A stretch of DNA of 64,000 nt from Chitinivorax sp. PXF-14 (GCF_040812015.1 NZ_JBFNXJ010000001.1:310001-374000); one strand, 5' to 3'; positions 36,742 to 48,045 are shown, counted from the first letter of the stretch. Numbers and translations are program-made. Notes: generated by a model from the sequence alone, not told the origin.

Positions 36742-37803
36742 ATGGAGCCCGCATTGCTCGATCCCATCATCGACGCCATCCGCCAGGCTGGCGCCCAGCG
36801 CGCCCCGCTGCAGATACGTGGCGGCGGTAGCAAGGATTTTTACGGCGAGCCGCCGCAGGGCGAGGTACTCGATCTGTCGGGCTATCGCGGCATCGTCGAT
36901 TACGAGCCGAGCGAGCTGTATCTGACCGCCCGTGCCGGCACGCCGCTCGCCGAGGTCGAGCTGGCGCTGGCCGAGTGCGGTCAGATGCTTGTCTTCGAGC
37001 CACCGCATTTCGGCGTCGGCGCGACTGTCGGCGGCATGGTGGCTGCGGGGCTGGCCGGCCCGCGCCGCGCCTATGCCGGCGCCGTACGCGACTACCTGCT
37101 CGGCGTCAGGCTGCTCGATGGCCGTGGCGACCAGCTCCGCTTCGGCGGCAAGGTGATGAAGAATGTCGCCGGCTACGATGTCTCGCGGCTGATGGCCGGC
37201 AGCCTTGGCTGCCTCGGCGTGCTGACCGAGGTGACGCTGAAGATCGCGCCACGGCCAGCCACCGAGCTGACGCTCGTCTTCGCGATGGGCCAGGCCGAGG
37301 CGATACGCCGCTGCAATGAATGGGCGGGGCAGGCGCTGCCGCTGTCCGCCACCGCATGGGCTGAAGATCGGCTGTGGATCAGGCTTTCCGGCGCCGCACC
37401 AGCAGTGGCCCAGGGCCGCGCCCGGCTGGGCGGCGAGGCGGTGGCCGATGGCGAGGCATTCTGGCACGGGCTGCGTGAGCAGCGCCTCGCCTTCTTCGCT
37501 GGCGCCGCGCCGCTGTGGCGCCTGTCGCTGCCTGCGATGGCATCCCCGCTGGCGCTCGATGGTGTCCAGCTGATCGAGTGGGGCGGCGCTTTGCGCTGGC
37601 TGCGCAGCCACGCGGCGGCCGAGGCGGTGCGCGCGACTGCTCATAGTGCCGGCGGCCATGCCACGCTGTTCCGCGCCAGCGACAAAACGGGCGGGGTGTT
37701 CACGCCGCAGGCACCCGCACTGCTGGCGCTGCATCGGCGCCTCAAGCAGCAGTTCGACCCGGCCGGGGTGTTCAATCGCGGCCGGCTCTATCCCGACCTC
37801 TGA
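36742..37803 (+). CDS. glcE: Glycolate oxidase subunit GlcE (FAD-binding)
   Basis: 353 residues. A second, shorter FAD_binding_4 protein: IRGGGSKDFYGEPPQ, YLTARAGTPLAEVELALAECGQ, HFGVGATVGGMVAAGLAGPRR and VMKNVAGYDVSRLMAGSLG are typical of GlcE, where the flavin domain is kept and the C-terminal half diverges. The end, QQFDPAGVFNRGRLYPDL, is also a GlcE signature. It starts 13 bases after glcD and 3 bases before glcF, so the three are one operon. Confidence 0.94.
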   Translation: MEPALLDPIIDAIRQAGAQRAPLQIRGGGSKDFYGEPPQGEVLDLSGYRGIVDYEPSELYLTARAGTPLAEVELALAECGQMLVFEPPHFGVGATVGGMVAAGLAGPRRAYAGAVRDYLLGVRLLDGRGDQLRFGGKVMKNVAGYDVSRLMAGSLGCLGVLTEVTLKIAPRPATELTLVFAMGQAEAIRRCNEWAGQALPLSATAWAEDRLWIRLSGAAPAVAQGRARLGGEAVADGEAFWHGLREQRLAFFAGAAPLWRLSLPAMASPLALDGVQLIEWGGALRWLRSHAAAEAVRATAHSAGGHATLFRASDKTGGVFTPQAPALLALHRRLKQQFDPAGVFNRGRLYPDL

Positions 37804-37806
37804 ACC

Positions 37807-39036
37807 ATGCACACCGAACTCGCCCCAAAATTCGCACACGACCCCGATGCCATCGAGGCCGCGGGCCTGATCCAGGCCTGCGTGCATTGCGGCTTCTGCA
37901 ACGCCACCTGCCCGACCTACCAGCTGCGCGGCGACGAGCTCGACGGGCCGCGCGGCCGCATCTACCTGATCAAGCAGATGCTGGAAGGCCGCGAGGTGAC
38001 CGAGAAGACGCAGCTGCACCTCGACCGCTGCCTCACCTGCCGTGCCTGCGAGAGCACCTGCCCGTCGGGCGTGCAGTATGGCCATCTGGTCGAAGCGGGC
38101 AGACGCGTGCTCGATGGCGAAGTCGGCCGCATCCCCGAGCTCAAGTTCCGCCGGATCTGGCTCAACAGCGTGTTGCCGCGCGGCCCGTGGTTTGCCCTGG
38201 CATTGCGGGCGGGGCGCCTGGCCCGGCCGTTGCTGCCGCGCCCGCTGGTGCGCAAGATACCCACAGCCATGCCGGTCGGCCGCTGGCCGCAGCGCCGTCA
38301 TCCACGCAAGATGCTGTTGCTGGACGGCTGTGTGCAGCCGGCGATGGCGCCGGCCATCAACGCGGCGACCGCGCGCGTGCTCGACCGGCTTGGCATCGAG
38401 CTGGTCCGCGCCGCGGCGGCCGGCTGTTGTGGCGCGGTGAGCCAGCATCTGGGCTTTCACCAGGACGGGCTCGATTACGCCCGACGCAATATCGACGCCT
38501 GGTGGCCGCAGCTGGAAGCCGATGCCGAGGGCATCGTCATCACCGCGAGCGGCTGCGGCGCCCAGGTCAAGGATTATGGCTACCTGCTGCGGGACGACCC
38601 GCGCTATGCCGAGCGTGCGGCGCGCGTGTCGCTGCTGGCGCGCGACGTGGCCGAGGTGCTGGCCGCCGAGATGCCCGCGTTGCGCGGGCTGTTGCGGCCG
38701 GTGGCTGGCGGGACCCGGCTCGCCTTCCATGCGCCCTGTTCGCTCCAGCATGGGCAGCGGCTCAAGGACGTGGTGGAGCCGCTGCTGCAGGCCGCGGGCT
38801 ACGAACTGACGCCGGTGGCCGACGCGCACCTGTGCTGCGGCTCGGCCGGCACCTATTCGATGCTGCAGCCCGAGCTGGCCGGCCAGTTGCGCGACAACAA
38901 GGTGGGGGCGCTCACGGCGGGCTCGCCGGTGGCGATCGCGACGGCCAATATCGGCTGCCTGGCCTTTCTGCAGGCCGCCTCCGATACACCCGTGCAGCAT
39001 TGGGTGACGCTGCTCGACGCCTGCCTGGCCGGCTGA
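37807..39036 (+). CDS. glcF: Glycolate oxidase iron-sulfur subunit GlcF
   Basis: 409 residues. Two [4Fe-4S] motifs lie near the N-terminus: CVHCGFCNATCP (about 22-33) and CLTCRACESTCP (about 76-87). Two CCG domains follow (LLDGCVQPAM...AAGCCGAVSQHLGFH and FHAPCSLQHG...HLCCGSAGTYS), as in GlcF, LutA and GlpC. It relays electrons from the flavin subunits toward quinone. Last gene of glcDEF. The following 179 bases contain the chemoreceptor promoter. Confidence 0.95.
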   Translation: MHTELAPKFAHDPDAIEAAGLIQACVHCGFCNATCPTYQLRGDELDGPRGRIYLIKQMLEGREVTEKTQLHLDRCLTCRACESTCPSGVQYGHLVEAGRRVLDGEVGRIPELKFRRIWLNSVLPRGPWFALALRAGRLARPLLPRPLVRKIPTAMPVGRWPQRRHPRKMLLLDGCVQPAMAPAINAATARVLDRLGIELVRAAAAGCCGAVSQHLGFHQDGLDYARRNIDAWWPQLEADAEGIVITASGCGAQVKDYGYLLRDDPRYAERAARVSLLARDVAEVLAAEMPALRGLLRPVAGGTRLAFHAPCSLQHGQRLKDVVEPLLQAAGYELTPVADAHLCCGSAGTYSMLQPELAGQLRDNKVGALTAGSPVAIATANIGCLAFLQAASDTPVQHWVTLLDACLAG

Positions 39037-39089
39037 GGGCCAGGGCCGGCGGGCGTTACCGATATTTGGTTTCCGGCCGGGCCGGTCTA

Positions 39090-39116
39090 TAAACAACACA
39101 GCAGTTTCCCCGTTGA
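39090..39116 (+). promoter_or_regulatory. Possible sigma-28 (FliA) promoter for the chemoreceptor
   Basis: TAAA, a 15-base spacer and CCCGTTGA; the FliA pattern is TAAA-N15-GCCGATAA or GCCGTTAA. The spacing is exact and the -10 part agrees at 5-6 of 8 bases. It lies 100 bases before the chemoreceptor start. Confidence 0.45.
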
Positions 39117-39215
39117 GGAGAATCAATAGTCACTAATATTCTTCTTTTCTGTTTCATTAACTTCGGGCATCCTCTGCGCCCATAGACAATAACCATCGGA
39201 AACCGGAGACCCGCT

Positions 39216-41012
39216 ATGGATTGGTTCTGGCGGACCTATACCTTCATCGAGAAAACATTCTGGAACTCGCTGACCAAGAAGCTGTGCAGCCTTGGTTTCG
39301 TGATGCTGTTCCAGTTGCTGGTGCTGTGGGCCGTGTGGTCCGCCTTTGGCGATTTCGAGGCGGCGCTCAAGCAGGCCGGCATGGAAAGCGCCAGCCTGGC
39401 CAGACTGCAATCCCAGCTCAATGGCGCCTGGTATGTGGTGCTGTCGCTGACCGTGCTGTCGCTGCTGTTCACCGGTTTCATGATCTGGTACCTGCGCTAC
39501 CTGATCGTGCGCCCGATCAAGCTCATCATCGGTATCTTCAACGACATCGGCGCCGGCGAGGGCGATCTGTCGAAGGACGTGCCGGCCATCACCTACGACG
39601 AGCTGCGCGAACTGTCCGAAGCGCATAACCGCTTCATCGGACGGCTGCGCGACATCATCAGCAATGTGCGCAAGATGACCGTGCACATCGCGATGGAATC
39701 GGCCAAGACGCTCAAGAACGTGCGCGACTCGAACCAGAGTGCAGGCACGCAGGACAGGCTGGCGCAGCAGGTCTACCAGGCCAGCACCGAGACCACCGAA
39801 CGCATCGACAACGTCAACCAGCGCGCGACGGCGCTGGCCACCACGACGGCCGACAACCTGGTGATGGCCAAGGCCTCGTACGAGGAGCTCCTGGACCTGA
39901 CCGGCCGCATCAACCAGATCAGCCTGAAGGTCGCCAGCTTCAGCGGCACGGTGTCGGCGCTCAACGAGCGCTCGACCTCGGTCAAGAGCATCGTCGGGCT
40001 GATCAAGGAAATCTCCGACCAGACCAACCTGCTGGCGCTCAACGCCGCCATCGAGGCGGCGCGCGCGGGCGAAGCGGGGCGCGGCTTCGCGGTGGTGTCG
40101 GACGAGGTGCGCAAGCTTGCCGAGCGCGTGCGCCTGGCGACCGACGACATCTCGAGCGATATCGACATGATGCTGGGCCAGGTCAACGACACGCTGCGCC
40201 AGACCGACGAGATCAAGCAGGACAGCGCGATCGCCAACGAGGTGGTGAGCAAGTCGTCACAGCATTTCGCGAAAATGGTCGGCGACTTCGAAATGGCGGC
40301 GACGAGCCTGCAGGAAATCGCCGGGCGCATGGGCGAGATCGCGGCGACCAACGCGGATGTCAACCAGAACGTGTCGCAGATCCATCACCTGACCCTGGAA
40401 GTGTCGACGCAGATGTCGCGCTCCGAGGCCTCGACGCGCGACCTGTCGGCCGTGTCCGACCAGGTGCAGGAGCTGATCGGCCGCTTCGTGGTCGGCGTGG
40501 GCGACTTCGACAAGGCGATCCAGGTCGTGATGGGCTATCGGGACCGCATGGCGGCGAAGATCGGCGACATCAAGCGCCAGGGCATCGATGTGTTCGACCA
40601 GCGCTACCGGGCGATCCAGGGCACCCACCCGCAGAAATACCATACGGCCTACGACGAGCAGTTCGCCACCGTGTTCCAGCGTGAATATGATCAACTGGTC
40701 AAGGACGTGACGGGGGGCAAGTTCGCGCTGCTCGTCGACAGCAACGGCTATGGCCCGAGCCACAACAGCTGGTACTCGCAGGCGCCAACCGGCAACCCCG
40801 AGACGGACCTGGTGAACAGCCGCGACAAACGGCTGTTCAACGATACCGCAGGTCTGAAGGCCGCCAAGAACACCTTGCCCTTCCTGTTGCAGACCTATCT
40901 GCGCGATACGGGCGAGATCATGACCGAGATCGACCTGCCGGTGTACGTCGATGGGCGCCACTGGGGCGGCCTGCGCTTCGGCTTCGATCCGCAGATGATG
41001 CTGGAAGGGTAA
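39216..41012 (+). CDS. Methyl-accepting chemotaxis protein with C-terminal cytoplasmic domain
   Basis: 598 residues. Two membrane helices (about 20-45 and 70-95) enclose only about 25-30 periplasmic residues, too few for a normal ligand domain. A HAMP domain follows (about 96-150), then the signalling domain with its conserved tip [21 protein letters not shown] and [18 protein letters not shown]. After the coiled coil ends (about residue 440) there are some 150 extra residues: [38 protein letters not shown] and [30 protein letters not shown]. That segment looks like a PAS/Cache-type ligand domain placed in the cytoplasm at the end. There is no CheR-docking pentapeptide at the C-terminus. No che genes are adjacent. 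Confidence 0.88.
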   Translation: MDWFWRTYTFIEKTFWNSLTKKLCSLGFVMLFQLLVLWAVWSAFGDFEAALKQAGMESASLARLQSQLNGAWYVVLSLTVLSLLFTGFMIWYLRYLIVRPIKLIIGIFNDIGAGEGDLSKDVPAITYDELRELSEAHNRFIGRLRDIISNVRKMTVHIAMESAKTLKNVRDSNQSAGTQDRLAQQVYQASTETTERIDNVNQRATALATTTADNLVMAKASYEELLDLTGRINQISLKVASFSGTVSALNERSTSVKSIVGLIKEISDQTNLLALNAAIEAARAGEAGRGFAVVSDEVRKLAERVRLATDDISSDIDMMLGQVNDTLRQTDEIKQDSAIANEVVSKSSQHFAKMVGDFEMAATSLQEIAGRMGEIAATNADVNQNVSQIHHLTLEVSTQMSRSEASTRDLSAVSDQVQELIGRFVVGVGDFDKAIQVVMGYRDRMAAKIGDIKRQGIDVFDQRYRAIQGTHPQKYHTAYDEQFATVFQREYDQLVKDVTGGKFALLVDSNGYGPSHNSWYSQAPTGNPETDLVNSRDKRLFNDTAGLKAAKNTLPFLLQTYLRDTGEIMTEIDLPVYVDGRHWGGLRFGFDPQMMLEG

Positions 41013-41370
41013 TCCGCAAAGGGCTGCGTGGCTCATCGAGCTGGAAACGGTGGACATCGCCGCCAGTGATTCGATGTGCCACCGCCCACCGTCCCAGGTT
41101 CAATTCAATCGGCGCGGCAGCCGGCGCCGCCTGGCCGTGCCTGAGACCGGCGCGCAGCCTGGCCGCGATATCGGGTGTGCGGGGCTGCGATAGCGCCCAG
41201 CGCCCGAATCCCCCGTTCATTCTCCAGCGCTTGGTGTGCAAGCAAGCCCTGGTCTCTTGCCCCTTCTCCGTGTGTGATGCCGCGCCGTTCGCCGCCGTGT
41301 GCCGGCTTCTGGCTCGGACTCGACCTGGGGTGCTGATATGCCGCTTGGCGACGCCAGGCTCGCGTGGCGG
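41013..41370. other. Gene-free stretch between chemoreceptor and DHFR-like gene
   Basis: 358 bases between convergent genes. I see only short open frames of no recognisable content on both strands, no tRNA-like fold, and no clear T-tract terminator. It may contain decayed coding sequence, but I could not identify a parent gene. Confidence 0.4.
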
Positions 41371-41886
41371 TCAGCGGCTGCGGCGGTAAGTCAGCTGCAC
41401 CAGGCCGCTGCTGAAATGCTGGCTGTCGATCAGCTCCAGCGCGAGCCGCGGGCCGCCCGCACGGAACAGTGGCAGGCCTTCGCCGAGCAGCACCGGGTGG
41501 ATGGAGAGGATGAATTCGTCGATCAGGTCGTGCTGCAGGCAGGTATCGACGAGCGAGGCGCCGCCCATGAGCCAGATCGTGCGGCCCGGCTGGTGCTTGG
41601 CCTCGGCCAGCCACTCGTGCGCCGGCGCGGTGATGAAGCTGATGTTCGGGTCGGACTGCCCGCCGAGCTCGCGCGAGAACACCACGCCGCGCTTGCCGAC
41701 ATAGGGATAGTCGCCGAAGGCCTTGAGCTGTTCCCAGGTGTGCCGCCCCATGGCGACCGTGTCGATGCTGTCGTAGAAGGCGGTGTAGCCGTAATCCTGG
41801 TCCGACAACAGCCAGTCGACGCTGCCATCCGGGCTGGCGATGTAGCCGTCGAGGCTGGTCGAGATGAAGAGGCTCAGTGGACGCAT
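41371..41886 (-). CDS. Dihydrofolate-reductase-like protein (RibD C-terminal domain family)
   Basis: 171 residues. The fold is that of DHFR/RibD reductase domains: LSLFISTSLDGYIASPDGSVDWL at the N-terminus, VAMGRHTWEQLKAFGDYPY with the NADPH-loop region, WLMGGASLVDTCLQHDLIDEFILSIHPVLLGEGLPLF in the C-terminal half. It lacks a deaminase domain. Proteins like this (YyaP/YwjB type) are presumed NADPH-dependent reductases of unknown substrate; true FolA activity is unlikely. It stands alone, with the glnS terminator just upstream. Confidence 0.88.
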   Translation of the reverse strand: MRPLSLFISTSLDGYIASPDGSVDWLLSDQDYGYTAFYDSIDTVAMGRHTWEQLKAFGDYPYVGKRGVVFSRELGGQSDPNISFITAPAHEWLAEAKHQPGRTIWLMGGASLVDTCLQHDLIDEFILSIHPVLLGEGLPLFRAGGPRLALELIDSQHFSSGLVQLTYRRSR

Positions 41887-41936
41887 AATGTCTCCCTTTA
41901 TTATTTCAAGCTAAGTGCTGCAATACGCCCGGTCAA

Positions 41937-41969
41937 CAAAAAAGCCGCAATTGCGGCTCTTTTGTTGCG
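41937..41969. terminator. Bidirectional terminator downstream of glnS
   Basis: AGCCGCAA / TTGCGGCT perfect core (41943-41958) with A- and T-rich flanks that pair except at one position (CAACAAAAA and CTTTTGTTG). It would stop minus-strand transcription coming from glnS about 150 bases upstream. Bases 41970-42114 contain no gene. Confidence 0.8.
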
Positions 41970-42114
41970 TGCTTGCGACAGCCTTGGGCGGGCCTGACGC
42001 CGCGTCGCGAACGCGTGGGGCTTGCGGTGCGGCCGCTATTCTGCCCCAACCGTGGCGATGCTGCCCACTGACGGGCAGCCTGAACCCGCGTCCGGCGGGG
42101 CCACGGGCTTAACC

Positions 42115-43800
<1,686 letters not shown>

Positions 43801-43898
43801 GGAAAGGCTGACTCGAAAAATCTGGCAAGAGCGCGATTTTACCCGATAAGCCGCGCTGCCGTCAGGCGTCGCGCCGCAGCATCAGGCCCCCGGCGCAC

Positions 43899-44240
43899 TC
43901 AGCGGAACATGAAGTAGACCGCGCCCATCATGCAGGCTGCCGCCCAGACATAATCCCACTTGAAGGGCTGGTGCATGTAGAACACGGCAAACGGAATGAA
44001 CACCGAGAGGGTGATGACCTCCTGCATGATCTTCAGTTGCGACAGGTTCAGCGCTTGATGGCCGATGCGGTTGGCCGGCACCTGCAGCAGGTATTCGAAC
44101 AAGGCAATGCCCCAGCTCGCGATGGCTGCTATATACCAAGGGTTTTGCGCCATATTGCGCAGGTGGGCGTACCAGGCGAAGGTCATGAAGACGTTGGAGG
44201 CCGTCAGCAGCAAGGCTGCCTGCACGGTGGGTGTGAACAT
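43899..44240 (-). CDS. DMT-type small membrane protein (DUF486)
   Basis: 113 residues from the ATG at 44240 (a GTG one codon earlier is possible). Four membrane helices fill the protein; family marks are TFAWYAHL, IASWGIALFEYLLQVPANRIG and LKIMQEVITLSVFIPFAVFYM. DUF486 proteins belong to the drug/metabolite transporter superfamily as half-size units and probably work as dimers. Their substrate is unknown. The gene is divergent from the TPR gene. Confidence 0.9.
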   Translation of the reverse strand: MFTPTVQAALLLTASNVFMTFAWYAHLRNMAQNPWYIAAIASWGIALFEYLLQVPANRIGHQALNLSQLKIMQEVITLSVFIPFAVFYMHQPFKWDYVWAAACMMGAVYFMFR

Positions 44241-44358
44241 CACAAATTGCGGTGAATAAAAGTGTATATACTACAATTGCTTGCGCCTGGAAGTTCATTT
44301 TTTGTGGCGACTGGCCCGACTTTCGCGCGCCCGCGCGTGGTTGATGGAAATGCCTTTC

Positions 44359-44367
44359 TGATAAAAT
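44359..44367 (+). promoter_or_regulatory. Extended -10 promoter for the TPR/L,D-transpeptidase pair
   Basis: TG-A-TAAAAT, an extended -10 element 40 bases before the TPR gene start. A TTGATG 15 bases earlier is a poor -35, which fits an extended -10 promoter. Confidence 0.5.
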
Positions 44368-44407
44368 TCCGTTTTTTGCCCAACCCGAGACCGCTTCAGC
44401 CCTAGCC

Positions 44408-45499
44408 ATGAAATTTCGCTCACTCCTTACCGCCGCACTGATTTCGTTGCTTCCTGCCTTGCCGGCACTCGGGGCCGAGCCGCAGGAAATCTCCAAGCTC
44501 GTCAAACAGGGGCAGTACGCGCAGGCGCTGGAGCGCGCCGACAAGTTCCTGCAAGGCAACCCGAAGGACGCCCAGGTGCGCTTCCAGCGGGGGCTCGTCC
44601 TGGCTGAGATGGGGCGCACGCAGGACGCGATCAAGGCGTTTACCGAGCTGTCACAGGATTACCCCGAGCTGCCCGAGCCCTACAACAACCTGGCCGTGCT
44701 CTATGCCAGCCAGAACCAGCTCGACAAGGCGCGCCAGTCGCTCGAGATGGCGATCCAGACGCACCCGAGCTATGCCGTCGCCCATGAAAACCTGGGCGAC
44801 ATCTACGCCAAGCTCGCCAGCCAGGCCTACGACAAGGCCCTGCAGCTCGACAAGACCAACAACGCGGCGCAGACCAAGCTGTCGCTGATCCGCGAGCTGT
44901 TCAGCAAGGTGCCCGCCAGCCCGGTCAGCAAGCCTGCTGCGCCGGTAGCGCTGCCGGCCACGCCCGCCGTGCCGGTGGCGCCTGCCGCACAGACCAGCAA
45001 GCCCGCCCCCGTGGTCGCCGTGGCCCCGGCCAAGCCGGCCGTCGTCGTGCCTGCACCGCAGCCCGCCAAGCCGGCTGACAAGCCCGTCGAAAAACCGCTT
45101 GAAAAGGTCGCCGAGAAACCCGCTACCGCGCCGGTGGCCGAGCCCAAGGCCCAGGACAATACCGAGGGCGAGGTGCTGAAGACGGTGGATGGCTGGGCCA
45201 AGGCCTGGTCTGACCGCAAGGTGTCCGCCTATCTGGGCTTCTACGGCAAATCGTTCAAGACGCCGGGCGGGGAATCGCGCGACAAGTGGGAAGACTCCCG
45301 GCGCGACCGCATCAGCCGCGCCAAGCGTATCGACGTCGGCGTGGAAAGCCCGCGCGTGAAGTTCGACGGCGATCGGGTCCTGGTGTCGTTCACCCAGCAT
45401 TACCGCTCGGATGCGTTGAAGTCCTCCACCGGCAAGACGCTGGTGCTGGTGCGCAGTGGCAAGAGCTGGCAGATCGTGGAAGAGCGGGTCGGCAAGTAA
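44408..45499 (+). CDS. Periplasmic TPR protein with C-terminal NTF2-like (Cds6-type) domain
   Basis: 363 residues with a signal peptide (MKFRSLLTAALISLLPALPALGA). Three to four TPR units cover about 28-165 (AQVRFQRGLVLAEMGRTQDAI, PYNNLAVLYASQNQLDKA, AHENLGDIYAKLASQAYDKA). A Pro/Ala/Val/Lys-rich linker of about 80 residues (175-255) would span peptidoglycan. The last ~105 residues (VDGWAKAWSDRKVSAYLGFYGKSF, then VSFTQHYRSD and SWQIVEERVGK) form an NTF2-like domain of the Cds6 type. The same domain type ends the next gene, an L,D-transpeptidase, which starts at or just after this stop codon, so the two are likely to work together on the cell wall. Confidence 0.8.
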   Translation: MKFRSLLTAALISLLPALPALGAEPQEISKLVKQGQYAQALERADKFLQGNPKDAQVRFQRGLVLAEMGRTQDAIKAFTELSQDYPELPEPYNNLAVLYASQNQLDKARQSLEMAIQTHPSYAVAHENLGDIYAKLASQAYDKALQLDKTNNAAQTKLSLIRELFSKVPASPVSKPAAPVALPATPAVPVAPAAQTSKPAPVVAVAPAKPAVVVPAPQPAKPADKPVEKPLEKVAEKPATAPVAEPKAQDNTEGEVLKTVDGWAKAWSDRKVSAYLGFYGKSFKTPGGESRDKWEDSRRDRISRAKRIDVGVESPRVKFDGDRVLVSFTQHYRSDALKSSTGKTLVLVRSGKSWQIVEERVGK

Positions 45500-45511
45500 G
45501 TGAGTTTTGCA

Positions 45512-46786
45512 ATGAAGCGCCCTGAGCGCCATACATTGAAGACCGCAGCGCGCCTGATCATCGTGCTGGTCGGCGTGCTGTACGTGGCGCCCCCCACCGC
45601 CAATTCGATGAGTTCCGGCATCGTGCGCCTGCCCAAGCAGGCCGTGGATGGCTTGCTGGCCTTGCCTGCCACGCCCGAAGCGCTGTTGATCAAGGCCCTG
45701 CAGGAAATCCGTGCGAACCGGCTCGATCTGGCCTTGAAGAGCATCGAGGCCCTGCTCGAGGACAAACCCAATTTCCGCTTGGCCAATCTGATCAAGGGCG
45801 ACCTGCTGCTTGCGCGCGGCAAGCCCATCGCCTCGTTTGGCAGCGCCTCGGGTGCCCAGGCCGACACCCTGCAGGACCTGCGCCACGAGGCCATGGTGCG
45901 CCTGTCGCGCTACCAGGCGCCGCCGCCGGCCGATGCGGTGCCGGCCGAGCTGGTGCAGCTCTCGCCCGAGCAGCAGTACGCGTTGCTGGTCGATACCTCG
46001 CGCTCGCGCCTGTACGTCTATCAGAACGACAACGGCGTACCGCGCTACCGTTCCGATTTCTACATCACGATCGGCAAGAAGGGTTTCATCAAGACGCGAG
46101 AAGGCGACCAGCGCACGCCGCTCGGCGTGTATCGCGTCACCGGCAAGCTCGAGCGTGCCCGGCTGGACCAGATCTATGGCAAATCGGCCGAGCTTTACGG
46201 CATCGGCGCCTGGCCGCTCAGCTACCCGAATGCCTGGGACAAGCGGCAAGGCCGCACCGGCAAGGGTATCTGGCTCCACGGCGTGCCCTACGAGACCTAC
46301 AGCCGGGCGCCATTGGCCAGCAACGGCTGTGTGGTGCTGACCAACCAGGACATGGAAACCGTCGGCAATCTGCTCAAGACCGGCACCACGCCCGTCGTCA
46401 TCTCGAATGGCGTGACCTGGCTGTCGCAGGCCGACTGGCAGCGCCAGCGCGGTGCCCTGATGCAGCAGGTGGAGCACTGGCGGCGCGACTGGGAAAGCCT
46501 CGACGTCGATCGCTATCTCGACCACTATTCGCCGAACTTCGAGGCGGATGACCAGAAACGCGACGACTGGTCGCAGCAGAAGCGCCAGATCAATGCCGGC
46601 AAGGCCTGGGCCAAGGTGACGCTGTCCAATGTCAGCGTGATCCGCTACCCCGGCGTGCAGTCGATGGCCGAAGTCACGTTCGACCAGGATTACGAGAGCA
46701 GCAACCTGGTCAACAAGATGAAGAAGCGCCAATACTGGCTACTTGAACAAGGCAAGTGGAAGATTGTCTACGAGGGCCAGGTCTGA
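45512..46786 (+). CDS. L,D-transpeptidase (YkuD) family protein with C-terminal NTF2-like domain
   Basis: 424 residues from the ATG at 45512; a GTG at 45500, touching the previous stop, is an alternative start. A membrane/signal segment (about 12-35) is followed by an N-terminal region, then a YkuD catalytic domain (about 155-310): [39 protein letters not shown] and [13 protein letters not shown]. The catalytic His and Cys are present; the usual Arg after Cys is replaced by Val-Leu-Thr, as in the YafK/LdtF-like subgroup. The last ~105 residues ([23 protein letters not shown] ... WKIVYEGQV) are an NTF2-like domain like that of the preceding TPR protein. It should cut or link peptidoglycan peptides in the periplasm. 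Confidence 0.87.
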   Translation: MKRPERHTLKTAARLIIVLVGVLYVAPPTANSMSSGIVRLPKQAVDGLLALPATPEALLIKALQEIRANRLDLALKSIEALLEDKPNFRLANLIKGDLLLARGKPIASFGSASGAQADTLQDLRHEAMVRLSRYQAPPPADAVPAELVQLSPEQQYALLVDTSRSRLYVYQNDNGVPRYRSDFYITIGKKGFIKTREGDQRTPLGVYRVTGKLERARLDQIYGKSAELYGIGAWPLSYPNAWDKRQGRTGKGIWLHGVPYETYSRAPLASNGCVVLTNQDMETVGNLLKTGTTPVVISNGVTWLSQADWQRQRGALMQQVEHWRRDWESLDVDRYLDHYSPNFEADDQKRDDWSQQKRQINAGKAWAKVTLSNVSVIRYPGVQSMAEVTFDQDYESSNLVNKMKKRQYWLLEQGKWKIVYEGQV

Positions 46787-46848
46787 GCGCCTGCCCCTGG
46801 CCAGTGACCTGGCCTGATGCCGTCTGTGTTCCATTACAAGGAGAATTC

Positions 46849-47430
46849 ATGCGATTTGTCCGCACCCTGCTCGCTGGCGCCACCCTGGCTGCCGCATCGT
46901 TGTCCGCGCTGGCCGCCAACCCGGTGGTCGAAATGAAGACCAGCATGGGGACCATCAAGCTCGAACTTTACCCGGACAAGGCCCCCAAGACCGTCGACAA
47001 CTTCATCGAGTACGTGAAGAGCGGCCAGTACAAGGGCACGGTCTTTCACCGCGTGATCCCGCATTTCATGATCCAGGGCGGCGGCCTGACCGCGGACCTG
47101 AAGGAAAAGCCAACGCGTGCACCGATCAAGAACGAGGCCGACAACGGCCTGAAGAACGACACCGGCACCATCGCCATGGCGCGCATGGCCGACCCTGATT
47201 CGGCCTCGGCGCAGTTCTTCATCAACGTCAACGACAACGTCTTTCTCAACCATGGCGCGCGCGACTTCGGCTATGCCGTGTTCGGCAAGGTGGTCGAGGG
47301 CATGGACGTGGTCAGGAAGATCGAAGTGGTGCCCACCGCGAGCGATGTGCCGCTCAAGCCCGTGGTCATCGAATCCGTATCGCTGATCGATGCCGCGCCG
47401 GCCGCCAAGAAAGCCCCGGCCAAGAAATAA
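46849..47430 (+). CDS. ppiA: Periplasmic cyclophilin-type peptidyl-prolyl isomerase (PpiA)
   Basis: 193 residues from the ATG at 46849, with AAGGAG upstream. A signal peptide ([23 protein letters not shown]) sends it to the periplasm. The cyclophilin domain has the catalytic Arg in [26 protein letters not shown] and a late [16 protein letters not shown]. The C-terminal tail is short and Lys/Ala/Pro-rich ([12 protein letters not shown]). It helps fold outer-membrane and periplasmic proteins. A cytoplasmic paralogue follows 59 bases downstream, so the pair arose by duplication. Confidence 0.94.
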   Translation: MRFVRTLLAGATLAAASLSALAANPVVEMKTSMGTIKLELYPDKAPKTVDNFIEYVKSGQYKGTVFHRVIPHFMIQGGGLTADLKEKPTRAPIKNEADNGLKNDTGTIAMARMADPDSASAQFFINVNDNVFLNHGARDFGYAVFGKVVEGMDVVRKIEVVPTASDVPLKPVVIESVSLIDAAPAAKKAPAKK

Positions 47431-47489
47431 ACGACCAGGGGATGCCCGTTGGCAGCCCCGTTTTCCCACCTTCTGCAAGGAATTCGATT

Positions 47490-47987
47490 ATGTCCAGCGT
47501 CAAGCTCGTTACCAATTTCGGCGAGATCACCATTGAACTCGACGAGGCAAAGGCGCCCGTCACCGTGGAGAACTTCCTCCAGTACGTGCGTGACGGCCAC
47601 TACAACGGCACCGTGTTCCACCGCGTGATCGACGGCTTCATGATCCAGGGTGGCGGCTTCGAGGCCGGCATGCAGCAGAAGCCGACGCGCGCCACGATCA
47701 AGAACGAGGCCGACAACGGCCTGAAGAACGACGCCTATACCGTCGCCATGGCCCGCACGCCGGATCCGCACTCGGCGTCGGCGCAGTTCTTCATCAACGT
47801 CTCCAACAACGATTTCCTCAACTTCACCTCGCCCGATCCGCGCGGCTACGGCTATGCCGTGTTCGGCAAGGTCAGCGCCGGCCAGGACGTGGTCGATGCG
47901 ATCAAGAAGGTCAAGACTGGCTCCAAGGGCTTCCATCAGGATGTTCCGGTCGATGACGTAGTGATCGAGCGCGCCGAAGTATTGTAA
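47490..47987 (+). CDS. ppiB: Cytoplasmic cyclophilin-type peptidyl-prolyl isomerase (PpiB)
   Basis: 165 residues without a signal peptide. The motifs match the upstream paralogue: [34 protein letters not shown] and [18 protein letters not shown], plus [20 protein letters not shown]. It is the cytosolic prolyl isomerase. It is followed by a strong terminator, so the ppiA-ppiB pair is separated from lpxH. Confidence 0.95.
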   Translation: MSSVKLVTNFGEITIELDEAKAPVTVENFLQYVRDGHYNGTVFHRVIDGFMIQGGGFEAGMQQKPTRATIKNEADNGLKNDAYTVAMARTPDPHSASAQFFINVSNNDFLNFTSPDPRGYGYAVFGKVSAGQDVVDAIKKVKTGSKGFHQDVPVDDVVIERAEVL

Positions 47988-48008
47988 TCTCCGGCATCGC
48001 CATCCCGA

Positions 48009-48033
48009 GCGGGCGCTGGTCGCCCGCTTTTTT
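48009..48033 (+). terminator. Rho-independent terminator after ppiB
   Basis: GCGGGCG / CGCCCGC with a CTGGT loop and six T, 22 bases beyond the ppiB stop and only 13 bases before the next start codon. Confidence 0.9.
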
Positions 48034-48045
48034 CGTCTTGAGCCC

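Noticed and set aside
39037-39215. Search for tRNA, riboswitch or CRISPR structures in this and other gaps
   Set aside because: None of the gaps (for example 8437-8639, 41013-41370, 54147-54485) shows a cloverleaf, a riboswitch core or a regular repeat-spacer pattern; hairpins found there are terminator-like or simple palindromes.
46849-47987. Two adjacent cyclophilins as an unusual duplication
   Set aside because: A periplasmic PpiA next to a cytoplasmic PpiB is a usual arrangement in betaproteobacteria, so it was not scored as a finding.
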